Source: Xestospongia bergquistia | Taxonomy: Eukaryota > Porifera > Demospongiae > Haplosclerida > Petrosiidae | Assembly: GCA_963965975.1 (NCBI GenBank) | Contig: OZ014414.1 | Location: forward strand, 8,737,230 to 8,801,229 | DNA: 64,000 nucleotides | Reading direction: 5' to 3' | Part shown: one piece after another, positions 12,484 through 26,500 of the stretch | Layout of the letters: every line of letters begins with the position of its first letter | Position numbering within the stretch: position 1 is the stretch's first letter | Position numbers and translations under genes: made by a program | The notes under the pieces: generated by a model | Seen by the model: only the letters and a program-made list of their open reading frames with translations | Told to the model about the DNA's origin: nothing | Database searches by the model: none

Positions 12484-15400
12484 AGACATTGTATGTACAC
12501 TGACAACTTTATTGTGAACTACTTTTTTTTAGATTTTAGTTTTGCTTGTTATTAAGTGTTCAAAACACAATAATATAGCAAAAGCAAAAAATGGCTACTC
12601 AATTATTTGCCTCATTCACATAATGATATAGCATACATAAGGACATATGAATTAACATACTTGCTCTGCCAGTTATCTACATAGTTACTAGTAAATACAA
12701 CCCATGTTTGCTATATGTACTTACATGTACTTGATGAATTAAATTAATTGAAAAAGCAATTAATCGTTATATTTTTAATAGACCAAATCAAACAAAATCA
12801 AGTTCAAAATGTTAGAGCTCACATATATTATCCATTGTTAAAGAACCAAAACATTATATCTGCTCAAGTAATATGGAAAAGTCTACCATCTACACTACAA
12901 ATTCGTTCTTATGAAGTACAGATATTCACTGCTAATGCTAACAAGTTACCTATTGAAGTGAGTTTATATATTTTATGGTGCACCACTTGATTTTTTGATT
13001 TATTAAATTTGTTTGTTGGTAAGTGTTCAAAACACAATTATATAATGATATAATAGAAAAAAATTGGTTACTTGACTCATTATATTTTATTTAATGCTTA
13101 CCTGTTATCTAAAATTTTATAGGGTAGTCCTTTCTTTAGTTTGTCTTCATCTGATCCATTTAAAATACTTGAGAGGAGAAGTGAGATAAATGAACTCCAA
13201 TTTCCATTAGAAAAGAACAACGAATACATCATACAAGTAAGAGACAAATTAAACATTATTATTATTATATTATTATTATTATTATTATTTATGTGAGAAC
13301 AAACGACTATGTTAATTAATTCTTTATTACTAGATCAGAGGAATATGTGATAGAACTGATTATCCTTTTTCAGAACCAATTAAAATCAGCACATTCTGTA
13401 AGTACATTATAATGATCATCAATTATACATAATGCTTAGCAATAAGATATATATACAACATTTCTTTCCAAGAGAAAACATGTTCTGGTTTAATGTTACA
13501 CCCATAATTGTATGGGGTGTGATCTGGTCGGAATTACCGGTATTAAAATTAGCATAACCAGCATGCCTATATATATATACATAACAGGAATGCCAACATG
13601 TCTCTATGAAGCACACAGATCATGTCCCATATAATTAAACTGGCACAAATATCTATTCTTGAGCAATCTCTTCCACCTTCATTAGTTCATGAACCTACAC
13701 TTGAGCTATACATGACCACTGCTCAAGGAGGTCATTTATTAGTACATCCACCTGGACTCTCTGAACCACTTATAGAAGAAGCAGTACAGATGAACATATA
13801 TACTCCCATTGGAATTTCACTGGACAAGATGTCAAGAGATATATTTTACGTCCAATACACAAATTTTTTAAATCTTTATGAACTGTACAGAATAATCAAG
13901 TCAAACATAGACAACCCATCAGAGCAACGTTCTGTAAGTACTTTTAATACTCTATATTATAATGACTATAATTTTATAGCAGATATTTTTATGCAATAAG
14001 TATCTCCTTATATTTCTTGAAATAAATTGAATCTTATGAAGCAATAGAGTTGACTCAAATTTTTATGATTTTGTTTTGTTATATTCCAACATACTCAACT
14101 ATTATTAAATATTAGTAATAGTATTATTAATATTAGTAATAGTATTATTAAATAATAAAAGTCTTAGCTATTATATAAATTAATGATATCTATTTTTCTA
14201 TATATTAAGTCTACTGTTTGATTTAATTCTTTATATAGCTCCGTACTTTTTCTACTTTAAGACTTCTGGCTATGACATACGATTGGATAGCTAAGGAGCT
14301 TTACATCATCTTCTTTAATTCATTTTTGAATCGTCTTATATTTTATAGTTTGTCTACTCAATACAATATTAAACATTTAGTTTATAATAGAGTGAGTGAC
14401 ATATCAGACTCAACAGAAGTAAAGATGACTTTTAATCCATTTGAAAGGTAAGTTTTTTTCAATGCATACTACATGGCTGTCACATGACTGTCACATTGCA
14501 TGCATGACTCAAATAGTTGCACAGTCATCATTTATGGTTTTTGTTGCATGATACATATCTATTTTAGAGTATAACTATTTTATGAGTGAAATTTTAGAAA
14601 ACTTTTATTATTTCTTGTTTCTATGTAGACTTCTTTATTGGACAGAATACAATACGGCTGACCCCAATAACACCTCAATTTATCGTTTAACCTTAGATGG
14701 TCATCAATCATTCTCCACGCTACTATATAATGGTACAATTACATCTGCTTTAACTGAAGACATACTAAGAAAATGTCTCTATGTTATAAACCACCAGTCG
14801 CTTCAAATTATACCAATACCACTACAAAGTGATTCTATTTGTTATGGTCCTTATCAAATAGAGAATACATTTTCAGCAAGTAAGCACTAGCTAGTTCTAA
14901 AGAAATTAGTTTGCATTTTGTAGTATATTGAACACACCTCTAATAATTATTACTATAATACAATAACAATCAATCTAATACACTATCAAATGTCAATGTT
15001 CTTACTCCATTTAATTATAGATATAGCCAGTGCTAAACTAACTGTGGATGATACTGGTATATATTTTATTGGAATTCATAATCAAGAAAAAACAATTATA
15101 ACATACTTTAATTTTAATGATAATTCAATGCAACTTGTGTTCCAAGACAGTAATCTTGCAAACAACATTACCTCCATCAAAACAACAAGCCCAGGAACAC
15201 AACCATTACCAAATGGTAGGAATAATAAGATTTATAATTTAATGTTCTTTACTTCATAAACAAAATTAGCTCTCATTTGCCTGTCACCTGATTTCTCAAA
15301 TGTTAATAATCGTCCACATCCAAGAGTGAAAAGTAATACTACAACTAGTATTCTATTATCATGGAATAAACCACAATGGCCATCAAACTGCACTGGAATG

Positions 15401-16186
15401 TCAAAACCTCCATTACTGTACAGAGTATATGTCAAAGATCTTAATGGAGTATTTGTGAAAGGATATAATCCAAAGGTATGTGGTGAATGGATCCTCATCA
15501 CTATAAATAACCTCATTGAAGACAAGTCACTACTGTAGATTTTCTATCATTCTGGTTAAAGGTTTCATTTAGCTATAAAATTTACTGTCTATAAAATTGT
15601 AAAATATAGAAAGTATACTCAGAAAAATTGTCTATTATTATCTTAACAATATGTCATACATTACTCCTCTATAGAAAACTTACAATCCAGGAATAAATAT
15701 TACTAAGTTGACATCAGGAGTTAATTATAACATCACAATATCAGCCAAAACTGACTATACAATAGCATCACCAAATGATCTACTATTAGGTCAACCACTC
15801 ATTGCAGCTCCTTTACAACAAGGTCAGTAAAGAAAGACATGTATTATGTTCATGATGTCCATCCTTGTCTTTTGTTATAGAGATTTCATCATTACCTTTA
15901 CCAACCAAGCTTTCTTCTCATTCAGGTATATCTACAATATAAGTATTATCTCTATCAAACTTTACAATAAGTACATTCTGTGATGATTATATATTAACCC
16001 TAATATTTTTTTCTGTGTCTTGTTCAATTGCAAATATTTAGGGATAGCATCTAATGTTTCAATTTCAAGTACAACTAAATAAAACATGTTAATTCAATAT
16101 ATTACTCTTTATGGTGAACATGCACAGTAGTAGTATAACTATAATACCAATATCCTCTACAACTAACATAATTATGGTCGAACACA

Positions 16187-16217
<31 letters not shown>

Positions 16218-17268
16218 TGCATACACACACATACATACTTGCTTGTAGAGAGTGTTGTTATTGAAATAAGACTACTTCATTTAACAGTCACTAAATCTAT
16301 TCATTACTGAACTACAATTCCTATGGTTTTTCTTTATTAAATAACACACATAACTGTAGAAATATTATTTCAATATCACTGATTATTAATACATTATATC
16401 AATTAAAAAATAATACTAAAGTTTAGGGCTTCAATCAATCTTAAGCCTTGGTACTTAAGATTGTCTTGAACTATAATACTAATTACTAATATGTTAAATA
16501 TTATAATATATTTATTTTGTTACAGTGACCAGTGAAAGTGGTTTTTCTCTAGTACCAACACCATCTACAACTCCTTTATCAGGTATAATGATTGTAGTAA
16601 TTTATTAAAGTACAATATTATATTTCAAATGTTTTTACTGTTCCCATTTAGATAATAATCCTCAATCAACAACCATTTTACTAGTTATTATTGGTGTGTC
16701 CCTTGCAATTGTTTTGCTAATAATAGTAATCTTCATAGTCATATTAATTGTTAGATATAATTGTTGTGTAAAGAGTAAAGGTCAATCCTCTTCAACTCAT
16801 CAGACACAAACAGTCTCAGATAACCCAATATTTCATGACAATGGTTTGGTTACAATGATCTATGATGATCCTTCACTTTATTATGCTGAGAATGATCATG
16901 ACCATCTTACTTCACCTACATCACATGGACATAATTCTATTGCAATATCAGAGGAGATAGGGACAAATATCACTCCATTAGACGCAACATATGAAACTAT
17001 TTCTAGTGATGTCACTGCATCATTAGAACAATATTATTATGTTAGTAGACCAGAGAGTGATTCCACAGCAGTACCAACTAGAGATGAAGGTTTATCAGAG
17101 CAATCAATTCAGTTAAAAAAGAATGTTGCTTATAACTCTTCAACCACACAATCAACATCATCAAGAAATGTGGGAGATGTTTCATTGGAACAATCAATTC
17201 AATTAAGTGAAAATGTTGCTTATAACCTTTTAACTGAGAAATCAGAAGATTATCTCACAATGTTCTAA
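10342..17268 (+). CDS. ROS1-like kinase-less single-pass receptor, copy 2 (904 aa)
   Basis: Exons: 10342-10440, 10490-10651, 12288-12411, 12782-12957, 13123-13236, 13334-13397, 13686-13933, 14239-14447, 14629-14879, 15021-15215, 15270-15475, 15675-15822, 15881-15925, 16526-16582, 16652-17268, total 2715 nt in frame. Order and phases match copy 1 exactly. Length differences are whole codons: two extra in exon 7, two fewer in exon 8, one extra in exon 10. Signal peptide, three FN3-like domains, propeller region (YDWIAKELY, LLYWTEYN), membrane helix and tyrosine-rich tail are all kept. The tail lacks the YIVP site of copy 1 (DSTAVPTRDEG against DSTAVYIVPNRDEG), and the membrane helix is a few residues shorter. 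A recent tandem duplicate, probably with a changed signalling tail. Confidence 0.85.
16185..16219. repeat. (CA)n microsatellite in receptor copy 2 stalk intron
   Basis: About 17 CA dinucleotides. It replaces the stretch where copy 1 has a mixed CACATA tract at about 7650-7680. Confidence 0.9.
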
Positions 17269-17420
17269 CTTACATTTGTTATATAAATTGTTTTGATTTT
17301 CAATTTCATTTTGTATAATCATAAAATTGATATATTGGAATACTCTAGTAAATAGTGTCATAAGTAGATTTATTTCCAAATAAGGAACGTTACTTTGTAA
17401 TTTTATATTCAAAGACATCA

Positions 17421-17831
17421 GTGCTCATAATCATATTAATTGTTAGATATAATTGTTGTATAAAGAGTAAAGGTCAACCTTCTTCAACTCATCAAACACA
17501 AACAGTCTCAGATAACCCAATATTTCATGACAATGGTTTAGTTACAATGATCTATGATGATTCTTCACTTTATTATACTTCACGACCATCTTATACTTCA
17601 CGTATATAATATCACTCCATTAGACACAACATATATATGAAACTATTTCTAGTGATGTCACTGGATCATCGGAACATTATTATTATATTGGTAGACCATT
17701 CTACAGCAGTTTATAGAATACCAAAAAATGAGCAATCAATTCCTTTAAATGAAAACGAAAATGAAAATGTTGCTTACAGCAAACAATCAGAGGATTATCT
17801 CCAAATGCTTAAACTTATTTTTGTTATATAA
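17421..17831 (+). pseudogene. Tail-only receptor fragment, copy 3
   Basis: Homology to the last receptor exon starts inside the membrane helix (IILIVRYNCC) and runs through the juxtamembrane and first tyrosine motifs (MIYDDSSLYY). A deletion and frameshift near 17580-17640 interrupt it, and the end resumes as ENVAYSKQSEDYLQML. No signal peptide or ectodomain precedes it. The 5' edge joins receptor 3'-flank sequence (AAAGACATCAGTG) directly to the exon, so it arose by unequal recombination within the array. Confidence 0.8.
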
Positions 17832-18223
17832 GTGGTTGATTTTCAATTTCATTATGTATAATCATAAAATTAATACACTAGTAAAAATAAACTCTAAGTA
17901 AATTTATGTTCAAAATAAAGAAGTTGGCCGACTAATTTTAGTATGAAAGGTATATGCACTATTATTTCAGAAGTTCCTGTTTTTAATTTGTTAAATAGAC
18001 ATACCAATATGCTTATATAAAATACACATGTACACATGCACATGTGATTTATACATTTTCTATACAGGTAAATACTTTATACAACAATTAATTGAAATTT
18101 AATGAAACGCTTTTAATTTTTTCCATAATTATGTACATTTATTATTAAGTAAACAATTATTAGTAATTAGTAATTATAGTAGAGAAACAATTATAAAGAG
18201 GAAACACAAAGAGGAAATGGAAG

Positions 18224-20534
18224 TTACATATCTTCCACACTCCATTTATAGGCAAACTCTTCTTGAGCTTTTTTCTCAGCTTTAAGTGCATACTGAGTAT
18301 TCTCATATCCATTAGATCGATCAATACCATCCCATCTATAACCAGGACGAATACCAAATCTATTTTGTGGCCAAGAACCTTGATAAGTTGGTTTTTCTAT
18401 AGACACATTAAAACAAAGTAAATAGAAAAGATTTTTACATTTAAAAATATAGTATAATCAGTAATAACATAGATTACTTAAGTCTACAACAACAAATAAT
18501 TGTAATAATTGATTTGTAATTGTTTCAATAATCACAATATTTTGACGGACCACTAACAGTAAAGAGTGAAACAAATGAAACCTTTTATTACTTTAAAACA
18601 TGATAGTCATGCTCGTTATTCTAGCACTCATCATAAAAAGAAATAAAATTCAGTGAGCGTCAATATTCAATAAGTATGTATTAGTTTAATTTGTGAAGTT
18701 CATAAGTCACATACAACAATAGAATAAAATAATATGAACTTAAACAATCTTAGTATGGCCTGTCATGGGAAGCATGTCAGATAAAAAAGTTGTATTTATT
18801 ACTTTTCTATATTAGTCTTACAATATATATTGAAGGAGACTGGTAGTAGTCTAATAGATACCAATGCATGTGCTGTAGAATGAGCTTATCAATTGTCATA
18901 TTATCTTTACCTTTTTTCTGTTTCTTTTTATTTTTAGTGTCTTTATTTCCTTTGTTTTTCTTCTTCATAAATGCTAACATTGGATCACCTTCTCTTTCTC
19001 TCTCTTTCAAGAGTCTCTCTAAGTCTTCATCATCACGATATCGAGCTAAAGGTTTTGACATCTCATAAAGGTCGTCAGCATGTTTCTCTTGAGCTGACTG
19101 CACTTGTGCTACACTAAAGGGTTAAAATTACACACACTAAAGGGTTAAAATAACACTATGTTCATATTGTAGTAACTCCTATCATATTATCTGTCTAATC
19201 ATCAATTGATCCCTTTGATACTATCCATCCATCAATCCATTCATCCATCCATCCATCTATCTATCCATCAATCCATCCATTCATCCATCCATCTATCCAT
19301 CAGTCTGTCCATTTGTTTATCCACTAACCCTCTTCCCCATTGAGCAAATACAGCATCATCCTCTTTCTTTTTTCTCTCTTCTTCTTCAGTTAACACTTTC
19401 TCAGTTTTAGGATCTATTCTTCTCCCTTCTTTATCTCTGTACACTGTCTCAGCTTGACGACCTGATATTAATGGATCTAAGGACCTGATAAACTTCTCTC
19501 TCTCGGCATTTGCCCTAGCTATTTCTTCTTTTAAACCATCTGCAGATTGTAACCCTACTTTTGATCCTAACAATGTTCTACTACTACTTAGTTCAGTGGC
19601 CGGTTGTGTTGGAGGTGAAGAGCTAACAGCTTCATTATGACTTCTTCTAAGAGGGCTTTTATCAAATTCATGCTTCACAGAGGGAATCAATTTTTTGTCA
19701 GTTTGGTCTTGACCCTTTCCTTTTGATGGTCTATTTGGGCTTCTTTCTCTTAGTGGACTGAGATCAGGAGAGCCATGTCGACCCCTTCTTGGGGGGCTAA
19801 ATCTTGATTTTCGTTGTCCAGGTCCTTTTTTGTTAGCATTGGTATTTGGTTGAGATGTGGTACTATTTCTTCTAGGGGGATTTAAATCAGGTTCAGGGGT
19901 TCCTGAATCATGTCTAGTTCTCCTCCTGGGGGGACTGACATCAGGTGAGTCATGCCTCTCTCTGATCCTTTTAGACCCTACTTTATCATCGCCATCTTGT
20001 GGTCTCTTTCTTCTTGGAGGACTAAAATCTCTCGGAGAAGCTTTTCTATTCTGCCTTGGTGGACTGAAATCAGGTGAGCTATCTCTATCATTCCTTCTAC
20101 GAGGACTGAGATCAGGAGAATCATGTCGTCTATTCCGTCTCCTTGGAGATGTATCTCTACTTCCAGGAGGGGAGGGTGTTAAATCCTTTTCAACTTTAAC
20201 AATGGATAAGTTAACTGGATCTACTGTTTGTACAGCTTTCCATTTAAAACTGAATTCTGGCCTGTCATCTGTGATATCTATTACAATAGGGGCATCCTCT
20301 GAAAGGAAATAAAAAGAATGATGAGTTAATAATTAATTGATTTGTTACCATACCTGGGTCTTCGTCATCATCATCATCTTGTTGAGGGGTTAAATTTTTC
20401 CAGTCCAGGTCATCATCGTGAATAACAACGTTTTTAAGCTTCTTGATTTTCTTTTTCGTCTTCTTGGTCTTGTCATCTCCTCCTCCACTGTCGTTTGAAA
20501 GGTACTTCTTCAAGTACTCTATTTTTGATGCCAT
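18224..20534 (-). CDS. BUD13: BUD13 homologue, RES complex splicing factor (504 aa)
   Basis: Exons in coding order: 20534-20354, 20298-19325, 19097-18911, 18396-18224; the phases join to 1515 nt. The N-terminus ([11 protein letters not shown]) and the acidic WKNLTPQQ region match the family. The middle has about seven degenerate RHDSPDxSPPRR repeats, as in vertebrate BUD13. The C-terminus holds the conserved core: [41 protein letters not shown], then [19 protein letters not shown] and the final [12 protein letters not shown]13 acts in the nucleus in the RES complex (with Pml1/SNIP1 and Snu17/RBMX2) on the activated spliceosome. The exon 3 acceptor is the least certain junction. An AATAAA on the coding strand lies at 18143-18138. 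Confidence 0.93.
19222..19315. repeat. (CCAT/CTAT)n microsatellite in BUD13 intron 2
   Basis: Imperfect four-base CCAT repeats interspersed with CAAT and CTAT. Similar ATCC-type tracts lie in the kinase pseudogene introns at 36740-36790 and 46510-46570. Confidence 0.9.
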
Positions 20535-20595
20535 ACTGTTTAATATTACTTTTATACGACTTACTAGAACATTATGGTAGAGTACACGCGTTACT
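20535..20595. promoter_or_regulatory. Bidirectional promoter between BUD13 and diacylglycerol lipase
   Basis: Only 61 bp separate the two divergent start codons. Both 5' UTRs and core promoters must overlap here or lie inside the opposite gene. No clear TATA box is seen; the segment contains an ACGCGT near its right end. Confidence 0.7.
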
Positions 20596-23500
20596 ATGGC
20601 AACACGAATTCGACGTTTACGAGCCGATGACAGCTTTTCTTCGAAGAGTATAAATTCTGGAGATTCAAGTGATTTAGAAAATATGCCTGCACTGAAAGCA
20701 TTCAATATAAAATGGAAAATTGGTAGTGACGACTTTGTTTTTCCATACATGTTCTCAATCTTCATGAGATGTCTCTGGTAAGTGTTCAGACAGCTAGCTC
20801 ATAGTACATCACCGCATACTTAGTGCACTTTGAGTAACCTCCACTTCATACGTCTTCATAAATTATATTACACATATTATATAAATTAATATATGACATA
20901 GTTGTCTATCCTAATATATAATATGATGCACTTCCAATTCATTGTCCATATCTGTCCTAGGTTTGCATCAATAGTCTATGTGTTAGTGGATTATGACAAA
21001 CAATATCAATGTGATGATGAGCATCTACTAAAGATATACATCTGTACTCTTATGGGACTACAAATTGTAGCAGTATTCATACAATTAATAGTGATTATTG
21101 TTAGTTCTCGTGGCACAATAGCTGACTCACAACCGAGAAGATACTTAAAATGGATACTTTATATACAAACTGTTGTATTCGTTGTAGAACTAATATGGGA
21201 TATTGTGGGCGTTATTTGGAGTTTTGATCCAACTATTGATTGCTCATCATCTCATCAAGTTCTTATTTTAGCTCGAATTGTCCTTACATGGAATTTAATA
21301 TCATCCGTTTCCATAGCAACATATGTACTCATTCGTATTGGTGTCTGTGAATTAGTTTGTCCGAGAACTCCTGATAGACTCCGTTATGAAAAATTAAAAC
21401 CTTCTAGAAGTTTCGGAGGAAGGAGACTTTCTCGTGTGAGTAGCTATTCAATGAATCAACACAAAAGACAGAGAAAATGGCAATGGTATTTACAGAGTAT
21501 GTTCTGTTGTATCAATTTGAAAGAGAAACAAAAGAATGTCTTTACTGAAGTGTCTGCAACATTGGCAACTGCCTTTACTAAATTTCGAGGTTATGTACTG
21601 TCTGATATACTAGCAGGAATGGCTTTACTAAGAATGAAACAAAGCAACGAGAGGGTAAACTGAAGTATGATTAGACTTGTAAAATAATTTTAGAATTATA
21701 CTAGGTACTGATCATGCATGTGATATAAAAATATTTACAAAGATTTTGTTGTTATTATATTTAACTTATAGAAAAAAAGAGAAGATTATGGAGGTTTTTC
21801 CTCTACAAGAAAGTTGCTAAAATTCTCTGAAAAGGTAGAAAATAATACAATTATTTTCATGTCTTACTCTCTATCTCACCCATTCACTCAGGGAGTAAGC
21901 AGTCACACCAAAAGAATGGCACGATATCTGAAATATTCCATGGGAAGTTATGGCTGGATGTTGTTTGTATATACAAAAGGATTGTCTGGTCTTCTAAAGT
22001 TGTTGTTTAAATCTTTATGTTGGTAAGATTATTACCATTCTTTCTTATTTCTTTTGGCCATATATCATCATGAATTTGTCAGTCCATCCATTCATTCATT
22101 AATCCATTGATCTATCATTCAATCATCCATTTGTCAATTTCTTTAGTTGTCTTAGGAAGAAAGAAGATGGTGAGCTCTCACGAACAATAATAGGTGACAA
22201 TTGGTTTAAGGGGAGCACCAATTCTATCCTTACTTGGACTGGTATTAATGAAATGGATATAATATATGCTAACTTTAATAGTGAAGTAAGTCTCCATTGA
22301 TATTGTCAACATAGTTTAATGGTCATATGAAGTTGTTCATATATACATCATCACTATAATCATCTATTTATCTATCTCTCCATCCATCTCTTACTGACTT
22401 TATTCTGTTATTATTGCAATATAACAACTATATTTATAATTTGAACAAATCCATTAGGTGTATTGTCCGGCATTTTATGTAGCATTAGATCATAAAGAAC
22501 GCAGTGTAGTAGTTTCAATAAGAGGAACACTGTCAGTTTTGGTAAGAAAACAATAACAATGCAGTAAATAATATCATCATATGTACATATACATATACAT
22601 GTACATGTATATGTATATATACATGTACATATACATGTACATCTATAAGTACATGTACATGTATATGTACATATACATGTACATATACATATAATATACT
22701 ATGGTAACAATTGTTTGTTACATATTAGGATGCTCTTACTGATCTCAGTGCACATCCTGGTCTATTAATGACTAAAGACTCCGTCAAGTTCTACGCCCAC
22801 CAGGTATTACTGTAATGAGTTAAATGTCCCTTAATATTAAGAGCAATAATTAATATATTTACTAGGGAATGATTAATACTGCTCAGTGTCTTCATTTGAA
22901 ACTTGAAGGAGAAGGCATACTACAGCGAATATTTCATATCTATCCAGTTAGTAATAGTCTTATTTCACTAGCCATATCATATATTTTGCTTGTCATCTGA
23001 TTATTATTATGCTCATGTGATAACCATATGACAAGTCAAACATTAGTCATGTGATTGGTCGTGTGATTCATATTCTATTTATTTCTAGTCTTATAAGTTA
23101 GTGATAACTGGACATTCTCTTGGAGCTGGTGTGGCTGCATTACTTGCTATGTTATTACAACCTATCTATCCTAAGCTACATTGTTATGCCTACTCACCAC
23201 CAGGTGGTTTAATTAAGTGAGTGCGTGTGCTATGTCTAGAGTACATTACCATAATTATAGTATATTTACATATAATACATGTACATTGTGGTACATATAT
23301 GTACAAATAGTTACTTATTTGTTTGTAATTATCTTAGGTCATATACTAATTTTGACTGTCTTTTAATTTCATTAATTTGTTTTATATTCTTTTATAGTAT
23401 GCCAGCAGTACATCATACTAAACCATTTATAACCTCTATTGTGTTAGGAGATGATCTGGTACCAAGGTATATGATACATACCATTAACTAGTAGTGGTTG

Positions 23501-26500
23501 GTCGATTGTAACTTGAAATGTATATGTACGTGTATTTATTACAATGTATCAGAGAGGGAGTAATGCTATGTACCAATGAACAACCATTTATAGATTGAAC
23601 ATGTAAAATTAATGTAAAGTAGTACACTCATTAAATTAAACCTCCTACAATGTAAGTAGGTTGTAAAGATATAGTAAGTAGAGTAGCCACATTGGCTCTT
23701 AGAGAATGTCCAGCTATCACTAACTTATAAGACTAATTCAGAACATCCTTTGTGATTAACAGTCTACTTATATAGTAACTTATAACTTGGAGTATATCTA
23801 GGACACTTGTTCTAGTCCCATACTAATACTTTAGTGTATTATACAACCTCTATATTGAAGACACTAGTTCTAGTCCCATACTAATACTTTAGTGTATTAT
23901 ACAACCTCTACACTTGTTCTAGTTCAATACACTAATACTTTAGTGTATTATACAAACTCTATATGGAGGACGTGTTAATGAGATTCACAGTTTTGACAAA
24001 CATCACTAACACTATAATAATACAAGCTATAGTGGTACATGTAAATTTACATGTGAACATGTACATGTCTTGTACAAATGAACACAATTAATTTACCAAA
24101 TCAATTTTATAGGCTCAGTCTACAAAATTTTGAATTGTTCAGTGAGCAAGTACTACATCAACTACAAACCAGCAGAGTACCAAAAGTGAGAAATCATAAG
24201 TGTATCAAAGCCCAGCTGGTAGTAACCACAACAAACTACATGTTGATATTAAATTTGAAATTTAAATTAGCCTCACCAGCTGTGATTATATAGAGACATT
24301 ACCAGCTGTGTCTTTGACACACAGTCAACAGCCAAGGACATTTCATACCAGATGTGCACTCATGCAAGAATCTAAGATTAATCATGTTTAAGCATATGTT
24401 ATATATGGAGGTTGAAGTAAGAGACATAAGTTATTTGTTGACCTGAAATGGAGCAATCTGATTGGTCAAATAAGGCATAGTATAGTGCAGCATTAATTAT
24501 TTTTATTACCTAAAATGAGTTGTTATTTGAACATGTCACTGAGTGTAGTAGTCTAAAAGGTTAGAAAGATGACTTACATATAAGTACATGTAACATTAAT
24601 GGTAAACTAAACAAGGAAGTATATTCATTCACATGTATATGTACACAGTTACATGTACATGTACACATTCATGTTGATGTCATATCGTAAGATCATATAT
24701 ACATGCTTTAGATATTCCTCTGTCTGATGACATTTCCATAATATGTACTACATGTATTGTAGTGAGTATGTTATTAACATTTAATTACAATGAATTATAA
24801 TACTAGTAGACCAAAGTCTCTCTCTCTCTTTCTCTTTCTCTCTCTCTCTCTCCTTTCTCTCCAGTTTCAAATCTTTATAGACAGTTTCCTTCATTGGGCT
24901 GGGCTAAAAACACCCAAGTATCATTGTCATAAAGATAGTACTGAGAACTTAATAAATATTGAAGCATTTACAACAAAAACCAAACAGAATGCACATGGAT
25001 TAACTTTGGATTCAGACGAGGTATTATGTAAGATCTACTAGTACTTTATAACAGATATATACATGTACTTGTACATGTAATCACTCTCTTATTAGTAGTG
25101 ACATCACATGCTTTTCCTTCAATCATAGGAATTATTTGATGATGAGGATGAGAATGACATGAAACAGCTCTCAGATCATCATATCAATACTGATCCCATC
25201 ACTGGTAAAAGGATTGTAGCACCACGAGAAAGACCAGACCTCTTTCTACCTGGTCGTATCATTCACTTAACAAAAGGACCCCCCCTAGCAAAGTATGTAA
25301 TAATATAACAATAATTTAATTTACAAGAAAACATTTTATATTACAAGATTACAAGAAATCATGTTTACTTGTAATGTTTTCATGTAAATAAAAATTCATA
25401 TCTGTATATTATATTACCACAACACTAAGATAGGCGGGGCCTGTCCCTACATGTAACGCATGCTAACAATAGTCAGAATATAGTATATAATATCTCATTA
25501 CAAGACATAACATTAAATAAATGACTTAATACTTAATATAAAAGTGAATTGTAGTGAACCAATTAACTGTCAGTAAGTTTAAAGCAACTACTTTTAACTG
25601 CCTGGTGATAATTCGATGACTTTCTTAGTATTACATACACAGTAGTCTACTATACATACTTATGCTTGTGCGACATATGTAGTCATAACAACATCACAAA
25701 AGCACTATTCATTCAGCCTGCCTTACTAGTCTATCTCAGTAAGGTGACTTTGTCTCACATTTTGTTCACACATCTACAACGACATTAATGCAAGTCACAT
25801 GTTGGTACGTCAAAACTAGTGGACACTATACATATTATTATTAAAGTAGACTATTACAGTATATAGTAGTAAGACATAAACGTCAAAACTAGTGGACACT
25901 ATACATAGTATTATTAAACTAGACTATTACAGTATATAGTAGTAAGACATAAACAACTTTACCTGTATGGACGGTGAAAGGTTTCAGACAATGCACATTA
26001 AATTGTTGTTACCATGGTAACATTATAGTATTGTGCCATATAAAGTACAGTGAGAGTGGAACATGGATTATGAGGATCAAGGAACAAAAATATAATTTGC
26101 TTAGCCAATTATGATAGCTCATATATCCAGAATAATGGTGTATGACAACATAGTAACAGCATTATCTGTCATAGTAACGTTTTTGTGGATTTGCAATTAG
26201 ACCATAAAATTTTATGAATGTTGTTACAACACCCACTACACCAAACAATAGCCCTTGTACATGTTTTATTAAAAGTGCATCATGTATGATGTTTGGTATA
26301 ACTCAGTAGGGTGCATATTTAACTCTCTTATATAGTCCAACTTTACTGGTTTAGGAGCTAACTTGTAAAATTAAACATTTTAAAAGATGAGGCTGAAGGC
26401 ACAGTCACTTAAGATAGTGATATAAATTATTGTCTTGTCTTCTTTTTATTAATTTTGTATAATTATGGATATGATTAGTTTGTCATTTTGTTTTCTACAG

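Noticed and set aside
1940..17268. Receptor tyrosine kinase identity for the tandem receptors
   Set aside because: The ectodomain fits, but the membrane-helix exon runs straight into the tail and stop codon; no VAVK, HRD or DFG motif lies in the 1-18 kb region.
19857..20312. Plus-strand Gly/Leu/Ser-rich frame of 151 codons
   Set aside because: It is the antisense of the BUD13 repeat region, whose coding strand carries conserved motifs.
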